DNA of 64,000 nucleotides from Liolophura sinensis (taxonomy: Eukaryota; Mollusca; Polyplacophora; Chitonida; Chitonidae), in assembly GCF_032854445.1 (NCBI RefSeq), contig NC_088295.1, forward strand, positions 92,065,805-92,129,804, given 5' to 3'. The position numbers were made by a program, and so were the translations under genes. Position 1 is the stretch's first letter, and each line of letters begins with the position of its first letter. The notes beneath the pieces are model-generated. The model was not told the origin of the DNA. It was given only the letters and a program-made list of their open reading frames with translations, and ran no database searches. Shown in pieces: positions 1 through 13,380 of this stretch.

Positions 1-519
1 TCATTCTGTCATTTCTGTTGAGTATCTGCTGAAAGTTTACAGTACACGGATAACTTTACCGGATGCTTGCCCATTGGTCATTCTGTCATTTCTGTTGAGT
101 ATCTGGTGAAAGTTTACAGTACACGGATAACTTTACCGGATGCTTGCCCATTGGTCATTCTGTCATTTCTGTTGAGTATCTGGTGAAAGTTTACAGTACA
201 CGGATAACTTTACCGGATGCTTGCCCATTGGTCATTCTGTCATTTCTGTTGAGTATCTGGTGAAAGTTTACAGTACACGGATAACTTTACCGAATGCTTG
301 CCCAATGGTCATTCTGTCATTTCTGTTGAGTATCTGCTGAAAGTTTACAGTACACGGATAACTTTACCGGATGCTTGCCCATTGGTCATTCTGTCATTTC
401 TGTTGAGTATCTGGTGAAAGTTTACAGTACACGGATAACTTTACCGGATGCTTGCCCAATGGTCATTCTGTCATTTCTGTTGAGTATCTGCTGAAAGTTT
501 ACAGTACACGGATAACTTT
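1..519. repeat. 77-bp tandem array, cut by window start
   Basis: About 6.7 copies of a 77-bp unit beginning tcattctgtcatttctgttg start at positions 1, 78, 155, 232, 309, 386 and 463. Copies differ by a few substitutions, such as ctgctgaaag versus ctggtgaaag and cccattgg versus cccaatgg. The array begins at base 1, so it continues outside the window. It decays after ggataacttta near 519. The unit length is not a multiple of three and no frame stays open. Confidence 0.95.
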
Positions 520-642
520 ATGAAATACTTGACCATTGAGTTTCCTGTGAAATCTAATATTACAAGGGCAAACAACGGGTTGTGGCCGATCGATGAGCAT
601 ATGTGTACGTCATACATGGGAAACTTAAGATAAACTTAAGGT

Positions 643-716
643 TTGCGGTTTCCTCCATCCGCAATAGTATAAATAAAAAACTCTTGAGTATGGCGTTCAA
701 CAAGAATGAAATAAAT
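643..716 (+). mobile_element. Degenerate SINE-A 3' fragment
   Basis: The stretch has the order of the SINE-A 3' body in decayed form: tttcctcc, then ctcttgagtatggcgtt, then an aaataaataaat tail. Most of the element is missing. Assigned by comparison with the full-length copy at 24,642-24,897. Confidence 0.55.
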
Positions 717-2372
717 AAATGCTAGCGCTTCTTAATCGAATCTTAGTACGAGTTGCACGCAAAATCCCTGGATTTAGTCCAACATTTCTCTCCGGGACAA
801 ATTCAGTAAGGTATCATTTATATTTATGATAACAGTTACAGTTTCCTTCGTAGTTTCCTTCCTAGTATATGTATGTGCATGTCCGCAACCGGCAGGCGTC
901 ACAGCCTATATCGTGTTTGACGGGCATAGCCAATGGCTTCTGTATGACAGGAGGGTGGGGCCATAGCTTGTGTGTGACAGGTGGGCGGAGTGAGTGGGTT
1001 TGTCGAGACCATCGCCTTGATCTGCACTAACTGGAGAATCAGACAAATTGCGTGTATAGCTCATCAACTGTGTTGGAGTAATCCGCGTTCCAAGGTCGCG
1101 CCGAGCACAGCAGATACAGAATCTCCGCTCAGTTTTATGGTTTACTTGGTTTAGATCTGACTGGATCCGATCGTGAAACAGACTTACCCTGGCGGTTGTC
1201 ATGGGGACCGGGTACTTGTGTAGCAAGTACGCTGTAACTGGAGAAAAGTGTGACGGATGGGCGAGCGTCTTGACAGAATATATCACTAGAGCACAAACAA
1301 TATAGGACTTTAAAATGTATATTAATAGCTTAATGCGCTTCCGTTCAAAGACATGATAATAAAGTTGTTTGAGGATGTTGACTCGGACTAATGAGACAAA
1401 AGTTCTTTGACCGATAAAAACACATAAAAACAGTCAGATAGGAAAAGATTCTTCCTGGCCGTTCAGGACAATTCTCCTTTCTCATCTTTATCTAATCGTA
1501 AACTGAAAGAATATAGGTAGCTTCGACCTCAACATGCCCATCCAGGAAGAGCCCATGGACTGTCCCAAACCCCCAAACCCTTCAGTAACCTGTGGACATT
1601 GCGCTTTATCGCAGACACCCATTACACTGCCTATTACAACATCAGAAGTTCCAGGCTGCATCAGATATTAGTCATTTACAAAAGAGCTTTTTGACCAAGG
1701 TTTGTGATTTTGTCGCCTTTATTAATTAATTTATCACTGGAAAATCTTCTTCCAGCTATAAACGTTGAAGTTGTCACCACATTTAGATTTAAAAATCATG
1801 AAAGAAGGTAACATCACAGGCAGAAAAAGCATGTGACCGTTTTGAATTTCACAAACATTTCCAGTTTTCTAACATTCATACCAGTATTCTTCCGGGATTG
1901 GATAACTGCTATATAGAGCTTGACACTATGTGTTTACAACGCCGTACTGGACACTTAGCTCTCCAAAGCACAGAATTTCGCAGTATGGAATATCTTCCAG
2001 TCTACTGTCACCACAAATGATAGACAACCACGGGCATGTTTTGAAGATTCCCACATATTAGGAGAAAAGCGGAAGAGCGTTTAAGTTCCACTATTAAGAA
2101 AATCTGACATTAACCTAGTTTTTCTATCTATTTCGTACTATAGATGACAGAAATATTATACAAATAGGACTGTGTAGTAATGTTATACAGAAGGTTATCT
2201 GACGAAAACGCTCCTGAGCCTGCAGTGGCAAAATACAGATGCCTGACTACCCAAAGCAAAGAGTAAGAACAACGAAGTCGTTCAGCATATTAAAAACGCC
2301 GGAATGGAATGTTCTAGGCGAATGAGTGAAAGCAGTATTCAAATGGTGTACCATGATAAAATATGAGTTGTC

Positions 2373-2602
2373 GATAATAAATATGTATCTCAATTGCACT
2401 TTGATTACAGCTGTTCATATATCCAACGTGGCGATCTAACACGATGAAGATAAGGCCCCTTAACCCGGGTTTAGTGGAAGCCCATATTTACTTACACGTA
2501 CAAGTGAATTATACTTACTGTAAAACTTAAAGCGAAGGCTCTTGATGGAATAACCTTGACACACTAGCTTTTGCAGTAATAACTTGTGACGTTGATTGAA
2601 AT
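2373..2602 (+). mobile_element. Dispersed repeat family D, copy 1
   Basis: This is one of three copies in the window; the others are at 31,831-32,067 (plus) and 34,931-35,212 (minus). Shared blocks in order are atgtatctca, tgcactttgatt, ctgttcata, catatttactta, tgtaaaactt, ttgatggaa and cagtaataacttgtgac. I see no terminal inverted repeat, poly-A tail or coding frame, so the class (SINE, MITE-like or other) is undetermined. Copies 1 and 3 both extend through gttgattgaaat, which marks the likely right end. Confidence 0.75.
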
Positions 2603-4228
2603 CGCACACGCAATATACAGTACCCTTCCGTATAGAATTGGTTAAGACAAACGAAGCCCCAAAGTAAGCGATGGATAAAGTGCCTGAAAAGAATTGTCGT
2701 TTATATAAAACACACAGAATTGTCATCACGGGTATATACGTTCTTAAATACTGTTTTATTGGTTGTATTTAACTATTTTATTTGTTGTATTTAAATGTTT
2801 TAATTATGTAATCACATCTAGCCCGTTAACCCTGTCAGAGCCATTCCTACAGCCTAGTATATACATAGCACTAATGTTGATAGCCTCTGGTCCAATAAAA
2901 GCGAAATATAGAGAGAAAGATGCAGCGTTTGCCTTTCTTCGGAGGTGTGACATTAGTCTACCCACTGGTCTAAAATATAATTAAGGCGTATAACATAGAG
3001 AGAAAAACTAGAGCGACGACAGTGTGCGTGCTGACAAATGGCCACACGTAACCGGTGAAAAACGACCTCCTGTCAATTTACAGTCCGTCCATCCTCAATG
3101 TCATCTGACTTTCTTGATTTATTACAGTAGTTGAGAACATATGAGAGACGAGATCCGTGGCTAATCAAGATGAAGATGAGCAATAGGCAATTAAAGTCAG
3201 TTAAGCCTGTACCTGGACTCTCGTAGTACAAACATCTGCTCGAGGAAACAGGACGTGTTCATCTGTTGAGAACATGAACAAATCTCTTGAACAAACATAC
3301 CATCACCTGTTGGCTTTCCTCAGTCCGTAAAAAAGCAGTTTTGTCAGCTGGGGAAGTGCTCTTTGCCAAGTGAAGGCGAGGATTTAAACGTCACACAAGT
3401 TAATATTTTCTGTTACGTTTAACTATTGACCCATCGTGACGGTTTGAGGAATAGTTCTTATATACCCTGTCCACAGTACACCTTGTCCGTTACACGTTAA
3501 TAGGCCGTGCTGTTGGTAAAGGGGCATCGATCTAAAGGACTTTTGTATCATTAGTCGTGAGTCTGAAAACAAACTGCAGTTGTGATAGTCATGGTCTGTA
3601 GTCAAAAGCTCCATTTATACAAGGTTAGCAAGTACATGTTAAGTACAAACTTAATCAGGCATTTGAGATGCACAGGATGTCAGTAAACAAGTAAAACATT
3701 TAGCAGATGCTATGTGTCCATATAAATTTATCCTCAGACAAAACAAGCTTGATGCATGTATTTTGCTATTACACCATTAGAATAACTAATTGTGTCACAT
3801 TTATACCTTACATTAACAAGCCATATCGAACATTTTGCAGTGTATACTAGGATCCCTTTGAAATAGCACTTGAAGGAAACCTACGCAGTCCGAAGCCAGA
3901 GCGAGTGGGCAGGTGATCAGGGGAGGTAAATCATGACTGATACCGCCTGGTGTTGTCTGTTGCATCACTGGTGTGTCAATCCAATCACGATTGACAGAAA
4001 CATGTGCATAGGCACCTACTGACACATATAAACCTCTTTATAATCATTTATTTTAACATACTCGGATAAATAACAACTTCTCTCCAACATAACCCCACTA
4101 CCATGCCATTTATATCGCTACGTTGGCAAAATTTCAAAACAGACCAATCTTCAAGTAATACATCACTGCCAATTAGAAATGATGCTATTAATTAAAGGTA
4201 AACATGTCTCCATCAATCAAGAGTTCGT

Positions 4229-4852
4229 ATGTAACCGACAATCGCAGAGTAATACGTGACCAACAATCGCAGGGTAATACGTCACCGACAATCGCAGGGT
4301 AATACGTCACCGACAATCAAGGTTCTCATGTCACCAAAAATCACAGGGTTATGCGCCACCGTCCATCACGGGGTTAAACGTCACCAACAATCACAGGGTT
4401 ATACGTCACCGACAATCATGGGGTTAAACGTCACCAACAATCACAGGGTTATACGTCACCGACAATCATGGGGTTAAACGTCACCAACAATCACATGGTT
4501 ATACGTCACCAACAATCATGAGGTCATACGTTACCGACACCCATGTGCTCTCATTTCACCGACAATATCACGTGTATATGCCATCGACAATCGCAAATTT
4601 ATACTCCATCGACAGTCACAGGGTTGAATGTCACCGACACCAACGGGGTTATACGCCACCGACAATCACGGGATTATACCTCACCGACAATCACAAATTT
4701 ATATGTCACCGACAATCACAGGGTTGTATGTCACCAACAGTCACATGATTGTATATCGCCGACAACTACAGGGTTGTATGTCACTGACAGTCACAGGGTG
4801 ATATATCACTGACACTCACAAGGTTTATATATGCCACCGACAATCACAAAAT
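4229..4852. repeat. 25-bp tandem array
   Basis: About 25 copies of a 25-bp unit of the form acaatcacagggttatacgt plus caccg. Copies are strongly diverged toward the right end, where the period becomes irregular. Open frames at 4256-4812 are by-products that read across several units in shifting frames. They are not genes. Confidence 0.9.
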
Positions 4853-5181
4853 GCAACCATACCCACCGAAATGTCGATCAGAGATGTACAATGTTAATTG
4901 TATGTATTTTTTATTAGGACAGTGATTATTGATTGGGGAGGGATAGGCTAGCTAAGTGGTCATATTATTACCGCCCTAGTGTGTCCCTTAGCCATCAGGA
5001 TCGGGCCGAGATTAGACTGGCATTACTTGGGGTAAATAGCAATAAGTGATCATCTCGGGGGTTCTGTGCACATGGCTGCCGAGATTTGCTGTCCGCGGCC
5101 TGCTTGTCTTGATGAAGGATTTATTACCTGTGTGAGGGTCACACCGAGTTTCTGCTCACGCCAAGCCAGTAAGGTCCGATA
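4853..5181. other. Short single-copy spacer between arrays
   Basis: About 330 bp between the 25-bp and 80-bp arrays. It is more GC-rich than its flanks. It contains ggagggataggct, a 13-mer that also occurs near 50,120. No gene or structural RNA is recognised. Confidence 0.4.
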
Positions 5182-6945
5182 AGGAAGTGACTTCTGTGAC
5201 AGGGGTGAGTAACATTATACTGAGGATACAGTATCGTACAACCTTATTAGGACAAGCGTGTAGGGGCAAATGAGGAAGTGGCTCCTGTGTTACGTCAGAC
5301 TCAGGATACAGTATCGTACAACCATATTAGGACAAGCGTGTAGGGGCAAATGAGGAAGTGGCTCCTGTGTTACGTCAGACTGAAGAAACAGTACCGTACT
5401 TGTCAGGACAAGCGTGTAGGGGCAAATGAGGAAGTGGCTCCTGTGTTACGTCGGACTGCCGTTACAGTACCGTACAACCTTATTAGGACAAGCGTGTAGG
5501 GGCAAATGAGGAAGTGGCTCCTGTGTTACGTCAGACTCAGGATACAGTATCGTACAACCTTATTAGGACAAGCGTGTAGGGGCAAATGAGGAAGTGGCTC
5601 CTGTGTTACGTCAGACTCAGGATACAGTATCGTACAACCTTATTAGGACAAGCGTGTAGGGGCAAATGAGGAAGTGGCTCCTGTGTTACGTCAGACTCAG
5701 GATACAGTATCGTACAACCTTATTAGGACAAGCGTGTAGGGGCAAATGAGGAAGTGGCTCCTGTGTTACGTCAGACTCAGGATACAGTATCGTACAACCT
5801 TATTAGGACAAGCGTGTAGGGGCAAATGAGGAAGTGGCTCCTGTGTTACGTCAGACTCAGGATACAGTATCGTACAACCTTATTAGGACAAGCGTGTAGG
5901 GGCAAATGAGGAAGTGGCTCCTGTGTTACGTCAGACTCAGGATACAGTATCGTACAACCTTATTAGGACAAGCGTGTAGGGGCAAATGAGGAAGTGACTC
6001 CTGTGTTACGTCAGACTCAGGATACAGTATCGTACAACCTTATTAGGACAAGCGTGTAGGGGCAAATGAGGAAGTGGCTCCTGTGTTACGTCAGACTCAG
6101 GATACAGTATCGTACAACCATATTAGGACAAGCGTGTAGGGGCAAATGAGGAAGTGGCTCCTGTGTTACGTCAGACTGAAGAAACAGTACCGTACTTGTC
6201 AGGACAAGCGTGTAGGGGCAAATGAGGAAGTGGCTCCTGTGTTACGTCGGACTGCCGTTACAGTACCGTACAACCTTATTAGGACAAGCGTGTAGGGGCA
6301 AATGAGGAAGTGGCTCCTGTGTTACGTCAGACTCAGGATACAGTATCGTACAACCTTATTAGGACAAGCGTGTAGGGGCAAATGAGGAAGTGGCTCCTGT
6401 GTTACGTCGGACTGCCGTTACAGTACCGTACAACCTTATTAGGACAAGCGTGTAGGGGCAAATGAGGAAGTGGCTCCTGTGTTACGTCAGACTCAGGATA
6501 CAGTATCGTACAACCTTATTAGGACAAGCGTGTAGGGGCAAATGAGGAAGTGACTCCTGTGTTACGTCAGACTGAAGAAACAGTACCGTACTTGTCAGGA
6601 CAAGCGTGTAGGGGCAAATGAGGAAGTGGCTCCTGTGTTACGTCGGACTGCCGTTACAGTACCGTACAACCTTATTAGGACAAGTGTGTAGGGGCAAATG
6701 AGGAAGTGGCTCCTGTGTTACGTCAGACTGCCGATACAGTACCGTACAACCTTGTCAGGACAAACGTGTAAGGGTCAGTGAGGAAGTGGCTCCTGTGTTA
6801 CGTCAGACTGAGTATACAGTACCGTACAACTTTGTCAGGACAAACGTGTATGGACCGGTGAGAAAGTCGCTCCCGCGTTTCGTCAGACTGACGAACCTTG
6901 TCAGGACAAGCGTGTAAGGGGCGATGAGGAAGTGGCTACCGAGTT
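5182..6945. repeat. 80-bp tandem array with unit variants
   Basis: About 22 copies with an 80-bp period; ctgtgttacg recurs at 5521, 5601, 5681 and onward. Blocks in the unit are tacagtatcgtacaacc, ttaggacaagcgtgtag and gaggaagtggctcctg. A shorter variant unit (tgaagaaacagtaccgtact) and a cggactgccgtt variant recur together. This shows that multi-unit blocks were copied within the array. Confidence 0.96.
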
Positions 6946-7010
6946 ACCTGCAGAACTGTACAACCATATCAGATGTATACCGTCTATAGAGTTTTCCTGG
7001 GGTGAGGGGA

Positions 7011-8047
7011 TGTACACCACAGGCATGTATAATGCTGGCCTGTCGTGATGCACCGTACACCACAGATGTGTTTAAAGTTAGCCTGTCGTGATCCACCGTA
7101 AACCATAGACTTGTGCACCGTAAGTCTGTTGTGATGGACTTTACACCGCAGACGTGTATATCTTTAGCCTGGTGCGATGCACCGAGCACTACAGACATGT
7201 ATAACGTTAGCCTGTCGTGATGCACCGTACACCACAGGCGTGAATAACGTTAGCCTGTCGTGATGGCCCGTACAACACAGACTTATATCACGATAGACTG
7301 CCCCGATGGACCGTACACCACAGACGTGTATAACGTTAGCCTGTCGTGATGCACCGTACACCACAGAGGTGAATAACGTTAGCCTGTCGCCATGGACCGT
7401 GCACCACAGATTTGGACAACATTAGTCTGTCCCGATGGACCGTACGCCACAGACGAATATAGCGTTAGCCTGTCGTGATGGACCGTACAACACAGACGTG
7501 TATAATATTAGCTTGTCGTGATGGATCGTGAACCACAGACGTGTATAAGGTTAGTCTGTCGTGATGGACCGTGCACCACAGACGTGTATAATATTAGCTT
7601 GTCGTGATGGACCGTGCACCACAGACGTGTATAACGTTAGTCTGTCGTGATGGACCGTGCACCACAGATGTGTATAATATTAGCTTGTCGTGATGGACCG
7701 TGCACCACAGACGTGTATAACGTTAGTCTGTCATGATGGGCCGTGCACCACAGACGTGTATGACGTTAGTCTGTCATGATGGACCGTGCACCACAGACGT
7801 GTATAATATTAGCTTGTCGTGATGGACCGTGCATCACAGACGTGTATAATATTAGCTTGTTGTGATGGACCGTGCACCACAGACATGTATAATATTAGCT
7901 TGTCGTGATGGACCGTGCACCAAAGACGTGTATAATATTAGCTTGTCGTGATGGACCGTACGCCACAGACGTGTATAATATTAGCTTGTCGTGATGGACC
8001 CTGCACCACAGATGTTTATAATATTAGCTTGTCGTGATGGACCGTAC
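7011..8047. repeat. 43-bp tandem array
   Basis: About 24 copies of a 43-bp unit, with gtgatggacc recurring at 7561 and 7604. Core blocks are gtgatggaccgtgcacc, acagacgtgtataa and tattagcttgtc. The left third is more diverged than the right. It follows the 80-bp array after only about 65 bp. Minus-strand open frames at 6,944-7,364 are by-products. Confidence 0.94.
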
Positions 8048-8375
8048 ACAGAAGGAGCATTGCTACTGATAGGGTATCTCTCTAATCTTGGTGAGGACCC
8101 TTAGGCATGTTCTAGTCGCTGTTTACTTTAGGATAGATCTGATCGTAGGTCATTAACCTCTCAGGCAAATGCTTTCTAATAAGCTCTGAACGACTATGGA
8201 CATGCCGTAATTCACCGACTCACCGGACTAATTGCTTATTACTCATGCGTCATCCTAATGTCGGTGCAGAAAAGTTGTACCTAACACTGTCCGAAGTAGG
8301 GGCCGGTCAGTATCATGTCTCTTCTGTGTTCCAGTCTATTCAAACTTATGTACACTCTATATCCACCAGAGTCTA
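8048..8375. other. Single-copy spacer, nothing recognised
   Basis: About 330 bp between the 43-bp and 60-bp arrays. The right side (from about 8,310) resembles a diverged 60-bp unit (actctatatccaccagagtc, then tagtctgtactt). It may be an old array edge. No gene is seen. Confidence 0.4.
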
Positions 8376-10676
8376 GTCTGTACTTGCAACAATTAACCCT
8401 ACGCTTAGTCTACATGCATAGTCCCAAGGTCTACTCAGTTCTCATAAAATTATTAACCCTGCACTTACCCTACATGCATAGTCCCAGGGTCTACTCAGTA
8501 CTCATAAAATGATTAACCCTACGCTTAGCCCACATGCATAGTCCCAGGGTCTACTCAGTACTCATAAAATGACAAACCCTGCGCTTAGCCCACATCCATA
8601 GTCCCAGGGTCTACTCAGTACTCATAAAATGATTAACCCTGCGCTTAGCCCACATGCATAGTCCCAGGGTCTACTCAGTACTCATAAAATGATTAACCCT
8701 ACGCTTAGCCCACATCCATAGTCCCAGGGTCTACTCAGCACTCATAAAATGATTAACCCTACGCTTAGCCCACATCCATAGTCCCAGGGTCTACTCAGTA
8801 CTCATAAAATGATTAACCCTGCGCTTAGCCCACATGCATAGTCCCAGGGTCTACTCAGTACTCATAAAATGACAAACCCTGAGCTTAGCCCACATGTATA
8901 GTCGCAGGGTCTACTCAGTACTCATAAAATTATTAACCCTGCACTTACCCTACATGCATAGTCCCAGGGTCTACTCAGTTCTCATAAAATGCTAAACCCT
9001 GCGCTTAGCCCACATGCATAGTCCCAGGGTCTTTTCAGTTCTCATAAAATTATTAACCCCGTGCTTAGCCCACATGTATAGTCCCAGGGTCTTTTCAGTA
9101 CTCATAAAATGATTAATCCAACGCTTAGCCCACATGCATAGTTCCAGAGTCTACTCAGTACTCATAAAATGATTAACCCTACGCTTAACCCACATGCATA
9201 GTTCCAGAGTCTACTCAGTACTCATAAAATGATTAACCCTACGCTTAGCCCACATGTATAGTCCCAGGGCCTACTCAGTTCTCATAAAATGATTAACCCT
9301 GCGCTTAGCCTACATGCATAGTCCGAGAGTCTACTCAGTTCTCACGAAATGATTAACCCCGTGCTTAGCCCACATGTATAGTTCCATGGTCTACTCAGTT
9401 CTCATAAAATGATTAACCCTACGCTTAGCCTACATGCATAGTCCCAGGGTCTACTCAGTTCTCATAAAATGATTAACCCTGCTCTTCGCCCACGTGCATA
9501 GTCCCAAGGCCTACTCAGTTCTCATAAAATGATAAACCCTGCGCTTAGCCTACATGCATAGTCCCAGGGTCTACTCAGTACTCATAAAATAATAAACCCT
9601 GCTCTTCGCCCACATGTATAGACGCAGGGGGGACGAAGTTCTCATAAAATGATAAACCCTGCTCTTCGCCCACATGTATAGTCCCAGGGTCTACTCAGTT
9701 CTCATAAAATTATTAACCATGCGCTAAGCCCACATGCATAGTCCCAGTCTACTCAGTTCTCACGAAATGATTAACCCCGTGCTTACCCTACATGTATAGA
9801 CCCAGGGTCTTTTCAGTTCTCATAAAATGATAAACCCTGCACTTAGCCTACATGCATAGTCCCAGGGTCTTTTCAGTTCTCATAAAATGATAAACCCTGC
9901 ACTTAGCCCACATGCATAGTCCCAGGGTCTTTTCAGTTCTCATAAAATGATAAACCCTACGCTTAGCCCACATGCATAGTCCCAGGGTCTACTCAGTACT
10001 CATAAAATGATTAACCCTACGCTTAGCCCACATGCATAGTCCCAGAGTCTACTCAGTTCTCATAAAATGATTAACCCTACGCTTAGCCCACATGCATAGT
10101 CCCAGGGTCTACTCAGTTCTCATAAAATTATTAACCCTGCGCTTAGCCCACACGCATAGTCCCAGAGTCTACTCAGTTCTCATAAAATGATTAACCCTGC
10201 TCTTCGCCCACATGCATAGTCCCAAGGCCTACTCAGTACTCATAAAATGATTAACCCTGCGCTTAGCCCACACGCATAGTCCCAGAGTCTACTCAGTTCT
10301 CATAAAATGATTAACCCTGCTCTTCGCCCACATGCATAGTCCCAGGGTCTACTCAGTTCTCATAAAATGCTAAACCCTGCGCTTAGCCCACATGCATAGT
10401 CCCAGGGTCTACTCAGTACTCATAAAATGATTAACCCTGCGCTTAGCCCACATGCATAGTCCCAGGGTCTACTCAGTACTCATAAAATGATTAACCCTGC
10501 GCTTAGCCCACATGCATAGTCCCAGGGTCTACTCAGTACTCATAAAATGATTAACCCTGCGCTTAGCCCACATGCATAGTCCCAGGGTCTACTCAGTACT
10601 CATAAAATTATTAACCGAGTGCTTAGCCTACATGCATAATCCCAGGGGGGACGAAGTTCTCATAAAATGATTAACC
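8376..10676. repeat. 60-bp tandem array, very regular
   Basis: About 38 copies of a 60-bp unit whose period is kept almost exactly over 2.3 kb. Blocks are cataaaatgattaaccct, gcgcttagcccacatg and catagtcccagggtctact. A small deletion near 9,747 shifts the register by two bases. Variant units such as ggggggacgaag near 9,626 and near the right end (10,650) recur. There are no unique spacers, so this is not a CRISPR array. Confidence 0.97.
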
Positions 10677-11112
10677 AGTATTATATAGGTGCACGAATTT
10701 GTATAATGAATATGAAACAGAAAGCAATTTTACAAGTATATTAGTGGATCAGTGAAAGGACGGCAAGTCGTATAACGTATCTGTAGTAAAGTAGCTGAGA
10801 GGCATTTTCACAGTGTCCATCTATCAGATTCCTAGAAAATTTGGTCTGCACTAAAGGCGGTTTAGCTGTCTGAGTTTAAGCCGATGTTTGAAAGCTTGTT
10901 TGTATTGTATAGTCATACTGGCACAGATTGTAAGCGAAACATTTGTAATAAATAGTTGTGGAGTACAACTGAAAAAGCAAACCGTTGTGGACGAATGGTA
11001 TCTAAACAACAGCGCATCGACAAAGTTTGTGAGCGCTGAGGCATCACATTTATCACGTGTAAAGCATTATTTCATCAGGTATGTGATGTACATTACATGT
11101 ATAAGACTGTGA
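10677..11112. other. Single-copy spacer, no supported gene
   Basis: About 430 bp. A 74-codon plus-strand frame at 10,888-11,112 starts with a mildly hydrophobic segment. It has no donor site or recognisable domain, so it is treated as chance. Confidence 0.4.
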
Positions 11113-11352
11113 TACATTAATACGAGCGGTTACAATACGTGCTACCGATACGAGAGGTTACAATATACGTCACTAAGACGAGCGGTTACAATACGTGTCA
11201 CCAATACGAGCGGTTACAATACGAGTCACGGATACGAGCGGTTACAATACGTGACACTGACAGGAGTGGTTACAATAGGTGTTACTGATAACAGTGGTTA
11301 CAATACGTGACAATGATACGAGCGGTTACAATACGGGTCACTGATACAGGTG
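11113..11352. repeat. 28-bp tandem array
   Basis: About 8.5 diverged copies of a roughly 28-bp unit with blocks tacgagcggttacaatacg and gtcac. Copy edges are irregular. Related short motifs (tacaat, tatcgtac) continue at low density to about 11,870, suggesting an older decayed zone. Confidence 0.85.
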
Positions 11353-12877
11353 GGAACAATGTCTCAGTGGTGCAACAAGTAACAGAAGTACTGGTATATT
11401 AAGCGTGAAATATTGAGAAATGCCTACTTGTCAGTTGTCATAGTACACCAGTGTTATGGTATATTGGAGATCACTACACAAAGACAGTTCAGCAATTATA
11501 TGTTATTATATATCATTTGTAAAGCATAACCATGGCACAGGTGCGTGGATGCGTGGTAACAGGTGCCGTGTTTACAGTGTCGTAGTTACAATGGCGTGGA
11601 TACAGTATTATCGTTCAGTATGTATGTACACGAGAAGGGTATTTTTTGCGAAACAGCACTGATATCGTACAATGGATGCGTAGGCGACCATAAAATGTTT
11701 TCAGCCGCTAGCACAGCTATGATATCGTACATTGTTTACACTAAATCATCATTCTCAGCCAATAGCGCATACAGCCATTCTATAGTACATGTGTACCTAA
11801 AAACAAGTTTCCAGTCAGCCAGCAGTAGAGGTATGGTACACTACGCGTATACACGTGAACAGTAATTCCCAGGCAACAGCATACTGTGTAGCGGAAAAGT
11901 CGTGATCCGTGATCTGTGAGTACAGCAATAAGATGAAAGCGTTCAAAAATCTGCCAAGTCAGACACATCCTATAAATTTAAATTGCCCCGGAAGCACGAC
12001 AGGTGGCGTAATATGCGCAGGATACCTCAAAGTCCATACCGAACAAACAGCTATTTTACCTACCTACGCATCACAGTTTTGTGTCGTCTAATGCTCACCT
12101 ACACCTATGGAGTGGAGGACGGCTAAAAGTTTCTCCCACCTAGACCCCCCCCCCCCCTTCCCGCCCCACCTGACTCTCTCTGCCCGTTGCCGTGTGTAGA
12201 TGGAATTTAAGAAGAACATTCACAAGCAGGAGTATTTCCGAATCCTTTCTATTGATCTAAGGAAGTTTCAGCTGACTGGAGTTTGTGAGAATTTGCTGGA
12301 TTAATTACTCTGTTTTGGTTCAGCATCCCTCTGAGCATCTCCGGCTGTCTCGGGCTCAATCGCCGCTCCACCAGCAACCCGCCAATTAAATTAATGAATA
12401 ACTGCGCGAATAGACGACTCCACAATGCTTCTTAAGACGCCATCCAATTTAGATAGCATGATTAGCAGTGATTAAATAGAAACCGCAATCTGTCTGAATA
12501 TGATGGGAACGGTGTGCTAATTCTCAATCAACCTTACTGTATCACAAACGACAAATGCACAAGGCTGACTGAATTGGATTCCTGTCACAAATGCACTTTT
12601 GTGTACTACATCAGGGACATTACGCAATTATTATTAAGGAATTTCTTCCAATCTTATGATTTACCCAGAGGCAACTAAAATTTATATATCTATATATCAC
12701 ACAAATCTATCGGTTTCTGCTCTACCAAAAAAGATACCTAGTTTTCTGACAGGTGTCGAAGCAGCGTATAGCCTAAACACCTTGGCGATGGGTTGTAAAT
12801 TTTTGTTCTTTGAAGTTATGGTGTATCCTGACTAATATAGAAGAACCACAGAAGGCGAAATGGAAAAACTTTGCACG
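11353..12877. other. Single-copy DNA; AT-core motif cluster at 12.2-12.6 kb
   Basis: No gene is supported; the overlapping 60-100-codon frames at 11,456-12,091 lack splice or domain support. A poly-C tract lies near 12,147-12,158. The segment 12,230-12,640 is rich in homeodomain-type TAAT/ATTA cores (for example ccaattaaattaatgaa). It looks like candidate regulatory DNA, but this is only an impression. Confidence 0.35.
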
Positions 12878-13053
12878 GCGCACTTTCATTATTTATCCTC
12901 AACTAATTAATTTCTCACCACCGTAGCACATTTCGCACTTTCATCATTTATCCTCAGCTGTATAATTTCTCACCGTCGCAAGTCATTACTCACTTTCATT
13001 AGTTATCCTTGGCTATATAATTTCTCACGGTCGCAACTCATTACGCACTTTCA
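12878..13053. repeat. 55-56-bp short tandem repeat, about 3 copies
   Basis: The block gcactttcat...ttatcctc...taatttctcacc begins at 12,878, 12,934 and 12,989, with a partial fourth start near 13,044. Periods are 56, 55 and 55 bp. Confidence 0.85.
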
Positions 13054-13380
13054 CCTTCCTTACCTACACAACACACGACATGGTATTCTTTCTCAGAAAG
13101 AGGCATGAATTTTAAGCATAACAGTGAAATCTTCTGATAAATAGCTTACTTAAATGAAATCAAGGGCACCAGATATTCAGTTTGTACCCTCAGTTATGAC
13201 AATAAGTATATAGTAGTCTTAAACTACCTTTTCATATCTTGTCTTGGAACAGAGTAAAAGATGTCAATTTTCAGGTGAAGAGGCCGCTTTAATCCAGACA
13301 TCGTAGAAAAAAAAAGGCAAAACCTTGGCCACTTACCACCATCTTTATTCCTACGAAGTTAGATGCATAAAAACTGAAAC

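Larger units (their letters stand above)
520..4228. other. Mostly single-copy DNA, no supported gene
   Basis: About 3.7 kb of non-tandem sequence, apart from the SINE-A remnant near 643-716 and the dispersed element at 2,373-2,602. The longest open frame, 906-1286 on the minus strand (126 codons), has no recognisable domain and no convincing splice or promoter context, and it is within the length expected by chance. I see no RNA gene. Confidence 0.5.

Noticed and set aside
906-1286. 126-codon minus-strand ORF as a gene
   Set aside because: A frame of this length is expected once or more by chance in 64 kb. No domain, splice or promoter evidence.
8376-10676. Possible CRISPR array because of the strict 60-bp period
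   Set aside because: Consecutive units are nearly identical over their whole length and there are no unique spacers. SINEs and genome style are eukaryotic. It is a minisatellite.
12147-12158. Poly-C runs (also near 53,857 and 57,507) as assembly gaps or telomere-like sequence
   Set aside because: They are short homopolymers inside normal sequence, with no telomeric hexamer and no run of N.
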